From positions 1 through 40,153 of the forward strand of contig SEFZ01000039.1 of NCBI GenBank assembly GCA_004173185.1: DNA of 40,153 bases, read 5' to 3'. Under the pieces are notes generated by a model, which was given only the letters and a program-made list of their open reading frames with translations, had not been told where the DNA came from and made no database searches. This document shows, one piece after another, positions 33,057 to 40,153 of this stretch. The position numbers and the translations under genes are program-made. The stretch is from Sphingomonadales bacterium (lineage in GTDB: Bacteria; Pseudomonadota; Alphaproteobacteria; Sphingomonadales; Sphingomonadaceae). Numbering within the stretch: the first letter of the stretch is position 1; each line of letters opens with the position of its first letter.

Positions 33057-34652
33057 CTACGCTGCGAACTGGTTCATCGTGTTGTGGGCGCCGCCCGCCT
33101 TCAAAGCGGCCTCACCGGCGAAATATTCCTTGTGATCGTCGCCAATGTCCGAGCCCGACATGTTCTGGTGCTTCACGCAGGCGATACCCTCGCGGATTTC
33201 CTTGCGCTGAACGCCCTTCACATAACCCAGCATGCCCGCGTCGCCGAAATACTCCTTCGCCAGATTGTCGGTCGACAAAGCGGCGGTGTGATAGGTCGGC
33301 AGCGTGATCAGGTGATGGAAGATGCCCGCCCGCGCCGCCGAATCCTTCTGGAAGGTGCGGATGCGCTCATCGGCGTCGTCGGCCAGTTCGGTGCCATCAT
33401 AATCGACCGACATCAGCTTGGCGCGATCATAAGCCGAGACGTCCTTGCCCTCGGCGCTCCAGGCATCGAACACCTGCTGGCGGAAGTTGAGCGTCCAGTT
33501 GAAGCTGGGCGAGTTGTTATAGACCAGCTTCGCGTTCGGAATGACCTCGCGGATGCGATCGACCATGCCGGCGATCTGCTCGATGTGCGGCTTCTCGGTC
33601 TCGATCCACAGCAGATCCGCGCCATTCTCGAGCGACGCGATGCAATCGAGCACGCAACGATCCTCGCCGGTGCCGGCGCGGAACTGGAACAGATTGCTCG
33701 GCAGGCGCTTCGGCCGCAGCAGCTTGCCGTCGCGATTGAGGATGACATCGCCGTTGCGGGCGGTCGCCGGATCGATCTCTTCGCAATCGAGGAACGAATT
33801 ATACTGGTCGCCCAGATCGCCGGCTTGGTTCGATACCGCAATCTGCTTGGTCAGTCCGGCACCCAGCGAATCGGTGCGCGTGACGATGATGCCGTCCTCG
33901 ACGCCGAGTTCGAGGAAAGCGTAGCGGCACGCCCGAACCTTGGCGAGGAAGTCCTCGTGCGGCACCGTGACCTTGCCGTCCTGATGGCCGCACTGCTTTT
34001 CGTCCGAGACCTGATTCTCGATCTGCAGCGCACAGGCACCTGCCTCGATCATCTTCTTGGCGAGCAGATAGGTCGCCTCGGCATTGCCGAAGCCCGCATC
34101 GATATCGGCGATGATCGGGACGATATGCGTCTGATGGTCATCGATCGCATGCAGCAGTCGCTGTTCCTCGATCTGGTTGCCGGCAGCGCGTGCGGCATCG
34201 ATCTCGCGGAACATCATGCCCAGTTCGCGGGCATCGGCCTGGCGCAGGAAGGTGTAGAGTTCCTCGATCAGCGCCGGAACGCTGGTCTTCTCGTGCATCG
34301 ACTGATCGGGCAGCGGGCCAAATTCGCTGCGCAGTGCCGCGATCATCCAGCCCGAGAGATAGAGGTAGCGGCGCTCGGTCGAGCCGAAATGCTTCTTGAT
34401 GCTGATCATCTTCTGCTGGCCGATGAAACCGTGCCAGCAACCGAGCGACTGGGTGTAGTTCGCCGGATCGGCATCATAAGCGGCCATATCACGGCGCATG
34501 ATCGCTGCGGTGTAGCGCGCAATATCAAGTCCGGTCTGGAAGCGGTTCTGCAAACGCATCCGCGCAACCGATTCGGCGCTGATCCCGTCCCACGTGCCGG
34601 AATAGCTGCGAATAAGCTGGTCGGTCTGGGTAATATGATCCTGGTAGGTCAC
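33057..34652 (-). CDS. aceA: Isocitrate lyase
   Basis: A 531-residue isocitrate lyase of the long type. It splits isocitrate to glyoxylate and succinate, opening the glyoxylate shunt for growth on acetate or fatty acids. The catalytic loop reads EKQCGHQDGK with Cys221; the usual KKCGH has Lys where this has Gln, a variant also seen in the family's long form. IADIDAGFGN (181-190) and the NNSPSFNW segment complete the active site. The start is GTG at 34652 with CGGAG eight bases upstream; a frame upstream of it crosses the palindromic operator. No malate synthase gene is in the window. Two related palindromes before the gene point to a dedicated regulator encoded elsewhere. Confidence 0.95.
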   Translation of the reverse strand: MTYQDHITQTDQLIRSYSGTWDGISAESVARMRLQNRFQTGLDIARYTAAIMRRDMAAYDADPANYTQSLGCWHGFIGQQKMISIKKHFGSTERRYLYLSGWMIAALRSEFGPLPDQSMHEKTSVPALIEELYTFLRQADARELGMMFREIDAARAAGNQIEEQRLLHAIDDHQTHIVPIIADIDAGFGNAEATYLLAKKMIEAGACALQIENQVSDEKQCGHQDGKVTVPHEDFLAKVRACRYAFLELGVEDGIIVTRTDSLGAGLTKQIAVSNQAGDLGDQYNSFLDCEEIDPATARNGDVILNRDGKLLRPKRLPSNLFQFRAGTGEDRCVLDCIASLENGADLLWIETEKPHIEQIAGMVDRIREVIPNAKLVYNNSPSFNWTLNFRQQVFDAWSAEGKDVSAYDRAKLMSVDYDGTELADDADERIRTFQKDSAARAGIFHHLITLPTYHTAALSTDNLAKEYFGDAGMLGYVKGVQRKEIREGIACVKHQNMSGSDIGDDHKEYFAGEAALKAGGAHNTMNQFAA

Positions 34653-34667
34653 ACTGTTTACTCCGCT

Positions 34668-34681
34668 GTGTAAATTTACAC
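34668..34681. promoter_or_regulatory. Palindromic operator candidate next to aceA start
   Basis: GTGTAAATTTACAC is a perfect 14-base palindrome ending 15 bases before the aceA start codon, just upstream of its ribosome binding site. It shares the half-site TGTAAAT with the site at 34773-34789. Confidence 0.7.
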
Positions 34682-34772
34682 GCCGAGTAACGCGGGGATT
34701 GACCCGTCCCCACCATATTCGCCCAGAAAACAAGCCACATTGTCCCTGCGAATCAGCACGACACGTGTGATG

Positions 34773-34789
34773 TTGTAAATAATTTACAA
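34773..34789. promoter_or_regulatory. Second palindromic operator candidate upstream of aceA
   Basis: TTGTAAAT-A-ATTTACAA, perfect 8-base arms around one base, 105 bases upstream of the first site measured start to start. A smaller palindrome, ACACGTGT, is at 34761-34768. Regulation of isocitrate lyase by a short-chain acyl-CoA regulator of the ScfR/RamB type is known in related bacteria. Confidence 0.65.
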
Positions 34790-34876
34790 TTGAGGCGAAC
34801 GAAGACGTGAGCGAGAACGCGACTACGCCTCGCCGCCACGTGGGGGAAGCGGAGCCGATCCATTATCGATGTCGCG

Positions 34877-34896
34877 AAAAGCCGCCAATGCGGCGG
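34877..34896 (-). terminator. Terminator after tRNA-Ala
   Basis: On the minus strand CCGCC-GCATT-GGCGG is followed by CTTTT, a short rho-independent terminator directly after the tRNA 3' end. On the same strand aceA begins further downstream with its own promoter region. Confidence 0.7.
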
Positions 34897-34902
34897 AGGG
34901 TA

Positions 34903-34978
34903 TGGTGGAGCCTAGCGGGATCGAACCGCTGACCTCCTGCATGCCATGCAGGCGCTCTCCCAGCTGAGCTAAGGCCCC
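34903..34978 (-). tRNA. tRNA-Ala (anticodon GGC)
   Basis: A 76-base cloverleaf with encoded CCA. The acceptor stem pairs GGGGCCT with AGGCTCC and contains the G3-U70 wobble that identifies alanine tRNAs. The anticodon arm is CCTGC-ATGGCAT-GCAGG, giving anticodon GGC for GCC and GCT codons. The T-loop reads GGTTCGATCC. It is not interrupted, and no integrated element borders it. Confidence 0.98.
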
Positions 34979-35056
34979 ACACCCTGGAAGGCAGGCCGAT
35001 TAGAAGGCCGCCAAAGGTTTGGCAAGGATGCTTTCGCACCCTTGCCAGATTTCTTT

Positions 35057-35374
35057 TTAATTCTCGTCGTCGTCGCCGCCGGTTTCGACACCGAGGTCGT
35101 CGTCGCCGCCCAGATCGACGTCGTCGTCCGGCGAGGGTTCCTCGTCGTCAACGGTCTCCAGATCCTCATCGCCGAGATCGGAATCCTCCTTCTCGGGCTT
35201 AACTTCTGCCTTGACCTGCTCGAACGGCAGCGGCTGCTTGGACTTCAGAATCGGCTCTGGCGACCATGCATAGCCACAGGCAATGCACGCTACCGGCTCG
35301 TCCTTGGTCAGATCGTAGAAGCGCGTTCCGCACTTCGGGCATGCGCGTTTCGTGCCCCATTCCGGCTTCACCAT
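35057..35374 (-). CDS. TIGR02300 family (FYDLN acid) protein
   Basis: A 105-residue protein. The N-terminal zinc-ribbon-like part has two CxxC pairs (Cys12/15 and Cys30/33) around the motif GTRFYDLTKDEP that names the family; the second half is a highly acidic, probably disordered tail of Asp, Glu and Gly. The function is unknown. The ATG at 35374 has GAGG upstream. It is divergent from aroA, its usual neighbour in alphaproteobacteria, with 102 bases between. Confidence 0.95.
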   Translation of the reverse strand: MVKPEWGTKRACPKCGTRFYDLTKDEPVACIACGYAWSPEPILKSKQPLPFEQVKAEVKPEKEDSDLGDEDLETVDDEEPSPDDDVDLGGDDDLGVETGGDDDEN

Positions 35375-35408
35375 GTGCTGCCTCTTCACCTTTCGAATAT
35401 CTTGATTT

Positions 35409-35423
35409 CGGGAGTATCTCCCG
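35409..35423. promoter_or_regulatory. Palindrome in the TIGR02300/aroA divergent region
   Basis: CGGGAG-TAT-CTCCCG, perfect 6-base arms with a 3-base centre, 35 bases before the TIGR02300 start and 54 before aroA. It could be an operator or a short hairpin; no regulator is identifiable. Confidence 0.45.
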
Positions 35424-35476
35424 GAAAGTGGGGCGCGCCTTGCCATGGCGCAAGGCGGCTGTCAAAGCCCGGCCAC

Positions 35477-36802
35477 ATGTCAGCCTCCCTATCTCGCCCT
35501 CTCAGCATTTCCCCCCGTGGCCCACTTAAGGGACGCTTGCGCGTGCCCGGCGACAAATCGATCAGCCATCGCGCGCTGATGTTTTCGGCGCTCGCGGTGG
35601 GCGAAAGCCGGATCGAGGGGCTCCTTGAAGGCGAGGACGTACTCGCCACAGCCGATGCGATGCGAGCGATGGGCGCTACCGTAGAACGCGGCGAGGACGA
35701 TGTGTGGCGCGTCCACGGCGTTGGCGTCGGCGGCTTGCTCCAGCCGGTACAAGCGATCGAAATGGGCAATTCGGGAACCTCGACCCGGTTGCTGATGGGG
35801 CTGATCGCCAGCCATGGCATCACCGCGACCTTTACCGGCGACGCCTCGCTATCCTCGCGCCCGATGGGCCGGGTAATCGAACCGCTCGGCCAGATGGGCG
35901 CGGAGATCACCGCATCGCCCGGTGGCAAACTGCCGCTGATGGTGCGCGGGATGAACCCGGCCGTGCCGATCACCTACACGCTGCCCGTCGCCTCGGCGCA
36001 GGTGAAATCCGCGATATTGCTGGCCGGTCTCAACACGCCGGGCATCACCCGCGTGATCGAGCCGGTGCCGACGCGTGACCATAGCGAGCGGATGCTGCGC
36101 GGCTTCGGCGCGGAACTGACCGTGGAAGACTCGCCCGAGGGCAAGATCATCTCGATCACCGGCGAGGCAGAACTCAAGCCGCAGCATATCGTGGTACCGG
36201 GCGATCCTTCCTCGGCAGGCTTCTGGATGGTCGCTGCATCGATCGTGCCGGGATCCGACGTCACCATCGAGAATGTCTGCATGAACCCGACGCGGACCGG
36301 GCTGGTCACCGCGCTGCAGATGATGGGCGCGGACATTGCCGAACTGAATGTGCGCGAAGTCGGCGGTGAGCCGGTCGCGGACCTGCGCGTGCGCCACGCC
36401 CCGCTCAAGGCGATCGAAGTTCCGCCCGAACTCGCGCCCAGCATGATCGACGAATATCCGATCCTGTTCGTCGCCGCCGCACTCGCCGAGGGCCGCACCG
36501 TGGCGCGCGGGGCGCACGAATTGCGCGTCAAGGAATCGGATCGGATCGCGACGATGAAGGCCGCGCTCGAAGCCGCCGGGGTCGTGCTGGAAGAGTTTGA
36601 CGACGGCCTTGCGATCACCGGCTCGGCCGGAGCGCCGCTTGCGGGCAATGCTCAGATCGCCTCGAAACTCGACCACCGTATCGCGATGTCGATGGTGGTG
36701 GCTGGACTTGTTTCCGCCCAACCCATCCAAATCGACGATGTTGCGCCGGTTTCGACCAGCTATCCCGATTTCTTCCAGACTCTTGACGCTCTTGCCGGAT
36801 AG
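35477..36802 (+). CDS. aroA: 3-phosphoshikimate 1-carboxyvinyltransferase (EPSP synthase)
   Basis: A 441-residue enzyme of the shikimate pathway joining phosphoenolpyruvate to shikimate-3-phosphate. Key segments are RVPGDKSISHRA (22-33), GNSGTSTRLLMG, SSRPMGRV, ASAQVKSAILLAGLNTPG, RDHSERML and KESDRIATMKAAL. The overall pattern is closer to class II enzymes (Agrobacterium CP4 type) than to E. coli AroA. The loop reads GNSGTSTR, so the residue matching E. coli Gly96 is still glycine, unlike the alanine of CP4. The ATG at 35477 is chosen; the ribosome binding site is weak. cmk follows 15 bases downstream, probably in one transcript. Confidence 0.96.
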   Translation: MSASLSRPLSISPRGPLKGRLRVPGDKSISHRALMFSALAVGESRIEGLLEGEDVLATADAMRAMGATVERGEDDVWRVHGVGVGGLLQPVQAIEMGNSGTSTRLLMGLIASHGITATFTGDASLSSRPMGRVIEPLGQMGAEITASPGGKLPLMVRGMNPAVPITYTLPVASAQVKSAILLAGLNTPGITRVIEPVPTRDHSERMLRGFGAELTVEDSPEGKIISITGEAELKPQHIVVPGDPSSAGFWMVAASIVPGSDVTIENVCMNPTRTGLVTALQMMGADIAELNVREVGGEPVADLRVRHAPLKAIEVPPELAPSMIDEYPILFVAAALAEGRTVARGAHELRVKESDRIATMKAALEAAGVVLEEFDDGLAITGSAGAPLAGNAQIASKLDHRIAMSMVVAGLVSAQPIQIDDVAPVSTSYPDFFQTLDALAG

Positions 36803-36817
36803 ACCATTTTGTCAGCC

Positions 36818-37444
36818 ATGATCATCGCCGTCGACGGGCCAGCCGCATCGGGCAAGGGCACCATCGCCCGTGCACTTTCGCGGCACTACGGGCTGCCGCA
36901 TCTCGACACCGGCATGCTCTATCGCGCCGTTGCGGCGACGGTGCTGCGCGAGGAACTCGATCCGGCGAGGGAAGCGGACGCAGTCGCGGCCTGTAGCTTC
37001 GAGGATTATCTGCTCGACGATCCCTGGCTGCGCACGGACGATGTGGGCAAGGCGGCGTCGATCGTCTCGGCGCATCCGCTGGTGCGCAAGGCGCTGTTCA
37101 ACCGGCAGAAGAAGTTTGCTCGCCAGCCCGGCGGCGCGGTGCTCGACGGGCGCGATATCGGCACCGTCATCGCCCCCGACGCGAACGTGAAGATCTTCGT
37201 CAAGGCGACCCCGATGATCCGCGCCCAGCGCCGCCATCTGGAACTGCGCAAACACGGCGCGCTCACCAGCCTGGACAAGGTGCTGAACGACATCCGCGCC
37301 CGTGACGACCGCGATTCGCGCCGCGCCGAAGCCCCGATGACGCAAGCGGCAGACGCCGTGCTGCTCGATACGAGCTTCCTCTCGATCGACGCCGCGGTGC
37401 AGCGCGCGATTGCGATTGTGGAAGCAGCGAAAGCGCGCGGCTAA
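36818..37444 (+). CDS. cmk: (d)CMP kinase
   Basis: A 208-residue cytidylate kinase. The P-loop is GPAASGKGT (7-15), followed by LDTGMLYRAVA and the conserved DGRDIGTVIAPDA, typical for bacterial Cmk. It phosphorylates CMP and dCMP in nucleotide recycling. The ATG at 36818 is preferred over a TTG at 36809. In most relatives the next gene is rpsA, but here it converges on a lipid kinase gene, the two stops overlapping by four bases (37441-37444). Confidence 0.96.
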   Translation: MIIAVDGPAASGKGTIARALSRHYGLPHLDTGMLYRAVAATVLREELDPAREADAVAACSFEDYLLDDPWLRTDDVGKAASIVSAHPLVRKALFNRQKKFARQPGGAVLDGRDIGTVIAPDANVKIFVKATPMIRAQRRHLELRKHGALTSLDKVLNDIRARDDRDSRRAEAPMTQAADAVLLDTSFLSIDAAVQRAIAIVEAAKARG

Positions 37445-38334
37445 GGCACGACCACGCGCAGCCCGGCTGCGTGGATCCGGAACTTCAGCGGCCCGCTCAT
37501 CTTGCGTACTTCGCCATCCAGCGCGATCTCGACGCTGCCGCCGCGCGGCTGGACGATCATCTCGCGGCAAATGCCCAATTCCTCGAAATCGCTGGTGCGG
37601 TGCGCCAGACCTACCGCCGCGCGCATCCCGAACCACAGCAAAGACGCCCGACTGCGGCGCGCTACTGCGTAGATTGACAGCTTACCGTCCTGCAGCGTTT
37701 CGCGCGAACCGACCGAGCCGGGCTCGAGCGAATAGAGATTGTTGCCGACGAACAGCAAAGGCGTGACCAGAGGCTTCTCGCCTTCGCCCATATCGATCCG
37801 CAAATGCTGGTTGCGCAGCCGTGAGAGCGTGTCCCACGACGCCGGGATCATGGCCAGCCATTTGGGCAGGCCATGCCGGTCGCGATAATCGTCCCGGCCC
37901 TTCACCATCAGTGGATAGAGGCCGATCGACGCGTTGTTGACGAAGCAATGATCGTTGACTGCGCCAACGTCGATTTTCGCCGCCTTGCCATGCGCAGCGA
38001 GGGCCGCAGCCTTGGTGAGATCGGTGGGGATGCCCAGATCGCGGGCAAGGTGGTTGAGCGTTCCGAGCGGTAGCAGCGCCAGCTCGGTTTTTTTGCCCAG
38101 CAGGATCTGCGCCGCCGACGCCGCCGTGCCATCGCCGCCCGCAACCACGATTCGCGCCTTGCCCGCCGCGCGTTTGATCGCCGGGGCCATCTCGTCACCG
38201 GCCAGCATTTCCACCTGTGCGTGCACCCCGGCGGCTTCAAACGCCTTTTCGATATCGCCCTTCAGCGCATCCCCGGCCGCCGCCGCCGCGCCGCCTTCAC
38301 GATTTACCAGCACTGCCAGAGAAGCTTTCGTCAT
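37441..38334 (-). CDS. Diacylglycerol kinase family lipid kinase (YegS-like)
   Basis: A 297-residue soluble lipid kinase. The nucleotide-binding motif GGDGT is at 66-70, followed by LALLPLGTLNHLARDLGIP, the second conserved motif, and the NNASIGLYPLMV segment. Such enzymes phosphorylate diacylglycerol or related lipids; the true substrate is open. The C-terminal beta domain (about 200-297) is complete, ending LRVVVP. It sits on the opposite strand to aroA-cmk and rpsA and is divergent from the phosphoesterase gene across 68 bases. Confidence 0.93.
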   Translation of the reverse strand: MTKASLAVLVNREGGAAAAAGDALKGDIEKAFEAAGVHAQVEMLAGDEMAPAIKRAAGKARIVVAGGDGTAASAAQILLGKKTELALLPLGTLNHLARDLGIPTDLTKAAALAAHGKAAKIDVGAVNDHCFVNNASIGLYPLMVKGRDDYRDRHGLPKWLAMIPASWDTLSRLRNQHLRIDMGEGEKPLVTPLLFVGNNLYSLEPGSVGSRETLQDGKLSIYAVARRSRASLLWFGMRAAVGLAHRTSDFEELGICREMIVQPRGGSVEIALDGEVRKMSGPLKFRIHAAGLRVVVP

Positions 38335-38402
38335 GCTGGCGTAACGACAGGCGAGGAACTTGGTTCAGCGCAACCAGCAACGACGCGGCTCGTTACCAAG
38401 CA

Positions 38403-39278
38403 ATGGCCAGAATCGCGCACCTCTCCGATATCCATTTCGGCGCCAACGATCCGGTGATCGTCGCAGCTACCGAGGCGTGGCTGGCAGAGGCGCAGCCGGA
38501 CCTCGTCATCCTGTCCGGTGACTTCACCCAGCGCGCTCGCGTCGCCCAGTTTCGTGACGCATCCGCCTATATCGATCGCCTGCGCAGCGCCGGGCACAAA
38601 CTGCTGATGGTCCCGGGCAATCACGATATTCCGCTCTATGATGTGACCCGGCGCTTTCTCGCGCCCCTCACCCGCTACAAGCGCTTCATCGACGAGGAGC
38701 TTTGTCCGTGGTTCGAGAATGACGAGATTGCGGTGCTGGGGCTCAACACCGCGCGGTCGCTCACCTTCAAGGACGGGCGGATCAACGAAGACCAGATCGC
38801 GCTGATCGATCAGCGGTTTGGCCAGGTGCCCGAGCACAAGACGCGCATTCTGGTGACGCATCACCCATTATTCGCGATGCCGATCGGCCATGGCAGCGAG
38901 TTGAGCGAAGCGGTGGGCCGGCACGAACAGGCGGTACAGGCAGTGTGCAAGGCCGGGGTGCGCATCGCGCTGGCCGGGCATTTCCACCGCACCTATGCCG
39001 AATCTGCGCGCAAGATGGTCGAGATCCCCGGTACGGCGCTGGTGATCCAGGCAGGCACCGCGACCTCCACGCGCCTGCGCAACGACGAGCCACAAAGCTT
39101 CAACTGGATCCACACCAACAGCAGCGACGAGATCGAATTGCAGGTGATCGTGTGGGACGGCGCACAGTTCCAACGCGGCGACCATGTAGAGTATAGCTAT
39201 CACGACGGCGACTGGAGCCGCCGCGAGATCCATCCGCCAACGCCGCAGGCGCGTGAAGCGGCACTAAACGGCGCCTGA
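38403..39278 (+). CDS. Metallophosphoesterase (calcineurin-like)
   Basis: A 291-residue phosphoesterase with the complete metal site: Asp9 and His11 in HLSDIHFG, Asp40 in SGDFTQR, Asn73-His74 in PGNHD, the VTHHPLF histidine and the GHFHRTY pair. Relatives include 3',5'-cyclic nucleotide phosphodiesterases and lipid pyrophosphatases; which one cannot be told. No clear ribosome binding site precedes the ATG at 38403. It is divergent from the lipid kinase gene and may form a functional pair with it. The stop codon lies within an inverted repeat (GCGCCTGA...TCAGGCGC, 39271-39299) that marks the edge of a broken ABC gene. Confidence 0.93.
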   Translation: MARIAHLSDIHFGANDPVIVAATEAWLAEAQPDLVILSGDFTQRARVAQFRDASAYIDRLRSAGHKLLMVPGNHDIPLYDVTRRFLAPLTRYKRFIDEELCPWFENDEIAVLGLNTARSLTFKDGRINEDQIALIDQRFGQVPEHKTRILVTHHPLFAMPIGHGSELSEAVGRHEQAVQAVCKAGVRIALAGHFHRTYAESARKMVEIPGTALVIQAGTATSTRLRNDEPQSFNWIHTNSSDEIELQVIVWDGAQFQRGDHVEYSYHDGDWSRREIHPPTPQAREAALNGA

Positions 39279-39289
39279 GCGCTCACGAC

Positions 39290-39427
39290 GATCAGGCGCA
39301 GCAGCGTGGATTTACCTGCACCGCTGGGGCCCGTGAGCAGGGTCAGCCCGACGGCAAATGCGGCGGTGACGCCATCGAGCAGGCGTTTGCGGCCATAAGC
39401 CTTGGTCACATCGCGGAGTTGCAGCAT
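39290..39427 (-). pseudogene. Truncated ABC transporter ATP-binding protein
   Basis: The first 46 codons of an ABC ATPase are intact: MLQLRDVTKAYGRKRLLDGV, then LTLLTGPSGAGKSTLLRLI with a perfect Walker A loop. Right after it the frame turns into unrelated sequence antisense to the end of the phosphoesterase gene. The Q-loop, signature and Walker B are missing, so no ATPase can be made. The break lies within about 12 bases of the phosphoesterase stop, suggesting that the arrival of the lipid kinase/phosphoesterase pair, or a deletion, cut the gene. Confidence 0.8.
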
Positions 39428-39686
39428 GGCAACCAGCCCGCCTTATCTTGCCTTTCGCCCCCTCTTGCGTTAGGGGCGCGCGGTCCGTCGAGCGTGTGCT
39501 CGCGGAGGATGGCGCGCGGAGCCTGTCTCCCATGCGCGCCCTTTTCGCTTTCCGCGTCTAGTTTCCTCCGCCTGCGCCCGTCCGCATGGACACCGCGAAC
39601 GGCATTCGGCCGCCGCGGTACTTCGGCCAAAAGACCACCGGATTCAACCGGTTGGCCGGAAATAATGTACTAGGAACTCTAACCAC
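39428..39686 (+). other. rpsA upstream region
   Basis: These 259 bases precede rpsA and contain no convincing gene. They include several GC-rich inverted repeats (for example ACCGGATTCAACCGGT around 39640-39656) and presumably the rpsA promoter, made necessary by the separation from cmk. The last part, AATAATGTACTAGGA, is AT-richer and supplies the ribosome binding site. Confidence 0.5.
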
Positions 39687-40153
39687 ATGGCCACTACGGC
39701 AAACCCGAGCCGCGACGATTTCGCGGCAATGCTCGAACAGACCCTCGGCGGCGCAGAAAGCTTTGAAGGCCGCGTCGTCATCGGCACCGTCACCGGAATC
39801 GAAAACGATCTCGCCGTCATCGACGTCGGTCTCAAGTCGGAAGGCCGCGTGCCGCTGCGCGAATTCGCAGCGCCGGGCCAGAAGGCAGACCTGAAGGTCG
39901 GCGACGAAGTGCAGGTCTATGTTGACCGCGTCGAGAATGCGAACGGCGAAGCAATGCTCAGCCGCGACCGCGCCCGCCGCGAAGCCGCATGGGACACGCT
40001 CGAAACCGAATTCGCCAAGACCGCACGCGTCACCGGCGTCATCTTCGGCCGCGTCAAGGGCGGCTTCACGGTCGACCTGTCGGGCGCCGTGGCGTTCCTT
40101 CCCGGTTCGCAGGTCGATATCCGCCCCGTGCGCGATGTCACCCCGCTGATGGA
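39687..40153 (+). CDS. rpsA: 30S ribosomal protein S1 (5' part, runs off the right edge)
   Basis: The first 155 codons of ribosomal protein S1 are present. The first S1/OB domain (about residues 25-95) reads FEGRVVIGTVTGIENDLAVI..., the second begins near 110 (ARVTGVIFGRVKGGFTVDLS). S1 recruits mRNA to the small ribosomal subunit. The ATG at 39687 has AGGA 11 bases upstream. It normally follows cmk directly; here 2.2 kb lie between. Confidence 0.97.
   Translation, partial: MATTANPSRDDFAAMLEQTLGGAESFEGRVVIGTVTGIENDLAVIDVGLKSEGRVPLREFAAPGQKADLKVGDEVQVYVDRVENANGEAMLSRDRARREAAWDTLETEFAKTARVTGVIFGRVKGGFTVDLSGAVAFLPGSQVDIRPVRDVTPLM

Noticed and set aside
32922..34673. A 583-codon plus-strand frame opposite aceA
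   Set aside because: The aceA frame has catalytic motifs and correct length; the antisense frame is a codon-bias shadow.
34903..34978. tRNA-Ala as an integration site for a genomic island
   Set aside because: The tRNA is intact, and I found no integrase or duplicated 3' end nearby.

Overview
The window is high-GC DNA from an alphaproteobacterium, most likely a sphingomonad (Sphingomonas or a close relative). The grounds are the gene content (TIGR02300/FYDLN protein, DUF2794, EpsC-type cysE, DUF3708/DUF3333 PstC and PstA, the aroA-cmk-rpsA neighbourhood, an HprK-related kinase A cassette) and short intergenic hairpins with a CTTGT loop that I recall as common in sphingomonads. It looks like ordinary chromosome. 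I see no insertion sequence, CRISPR array, rRNA or prophage block.

Layout. 1-4825: a large exported Ig/cadherin-like repeat protein that runs off the left edge, then a phage-tail-collar protein facing a DUF6916 gene, then a GNAT acetyltransferase. 4830-8439: glmU, a small exported protein and glmS, for UDP-GlcNAc synthesis. 8572-11636: a lipoprotein, then a four-gene coupled operon made of a Tat-exported small protein, a PqqD-like RRE protein, an HprK-related kinase and a nucleotidyltransferase. 11708-18771: a complete phosphate regulon, phoR-pstSCAB-phoU-phoB, with a PHO box over the phoR stop codon. 18876-20952: an SDR dehydrogenase and a pair of membrane proteins that may be one split gene. 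21194-24085: DUF2794, cysE, a TauE/SafE exporter and an EamA exporter, with repeats between them. 24131-26339: ahpD, ahpC and divergent oxyR. 26336-29056: pgsA-moaD-moaE and an LplT-like MFS carrier. 29390-32894: an exported GH43 glycosidase, a LacI repressor and a glycerate-kinase-like P-loop kinase. 33057-34978: isocitrate lyase with two palindromic sites, and tRNA-Ala(GGC). 35057-40153: the TIGR02300 protein, aroA and cmk, then a lipid kinase, a phosphoesterase and a truncated ABC ATPase between cmk and rpsA.

How the genes work together. Most blocks are tightly coupled, with ATGA, TGATG or TAATG junctions. The best candidate for an undescribed system is 9107-11636. An RRE (PqqD-like), an HprK-like kinase and an NTP_transf_5 nucleotidyltransferase are the tailoring set known from some Firmicutes lasso-peptide clusters (paeninodin, pseudomycoidin). 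Here no cyclase or leader protease is present, and the set is coupled to a Tat-exported protein of about 94 mature residues that could be its substrate. A second odd unit is the stand-alone tail-collar/DUF6916/GNAT group next to the giant surface protein.
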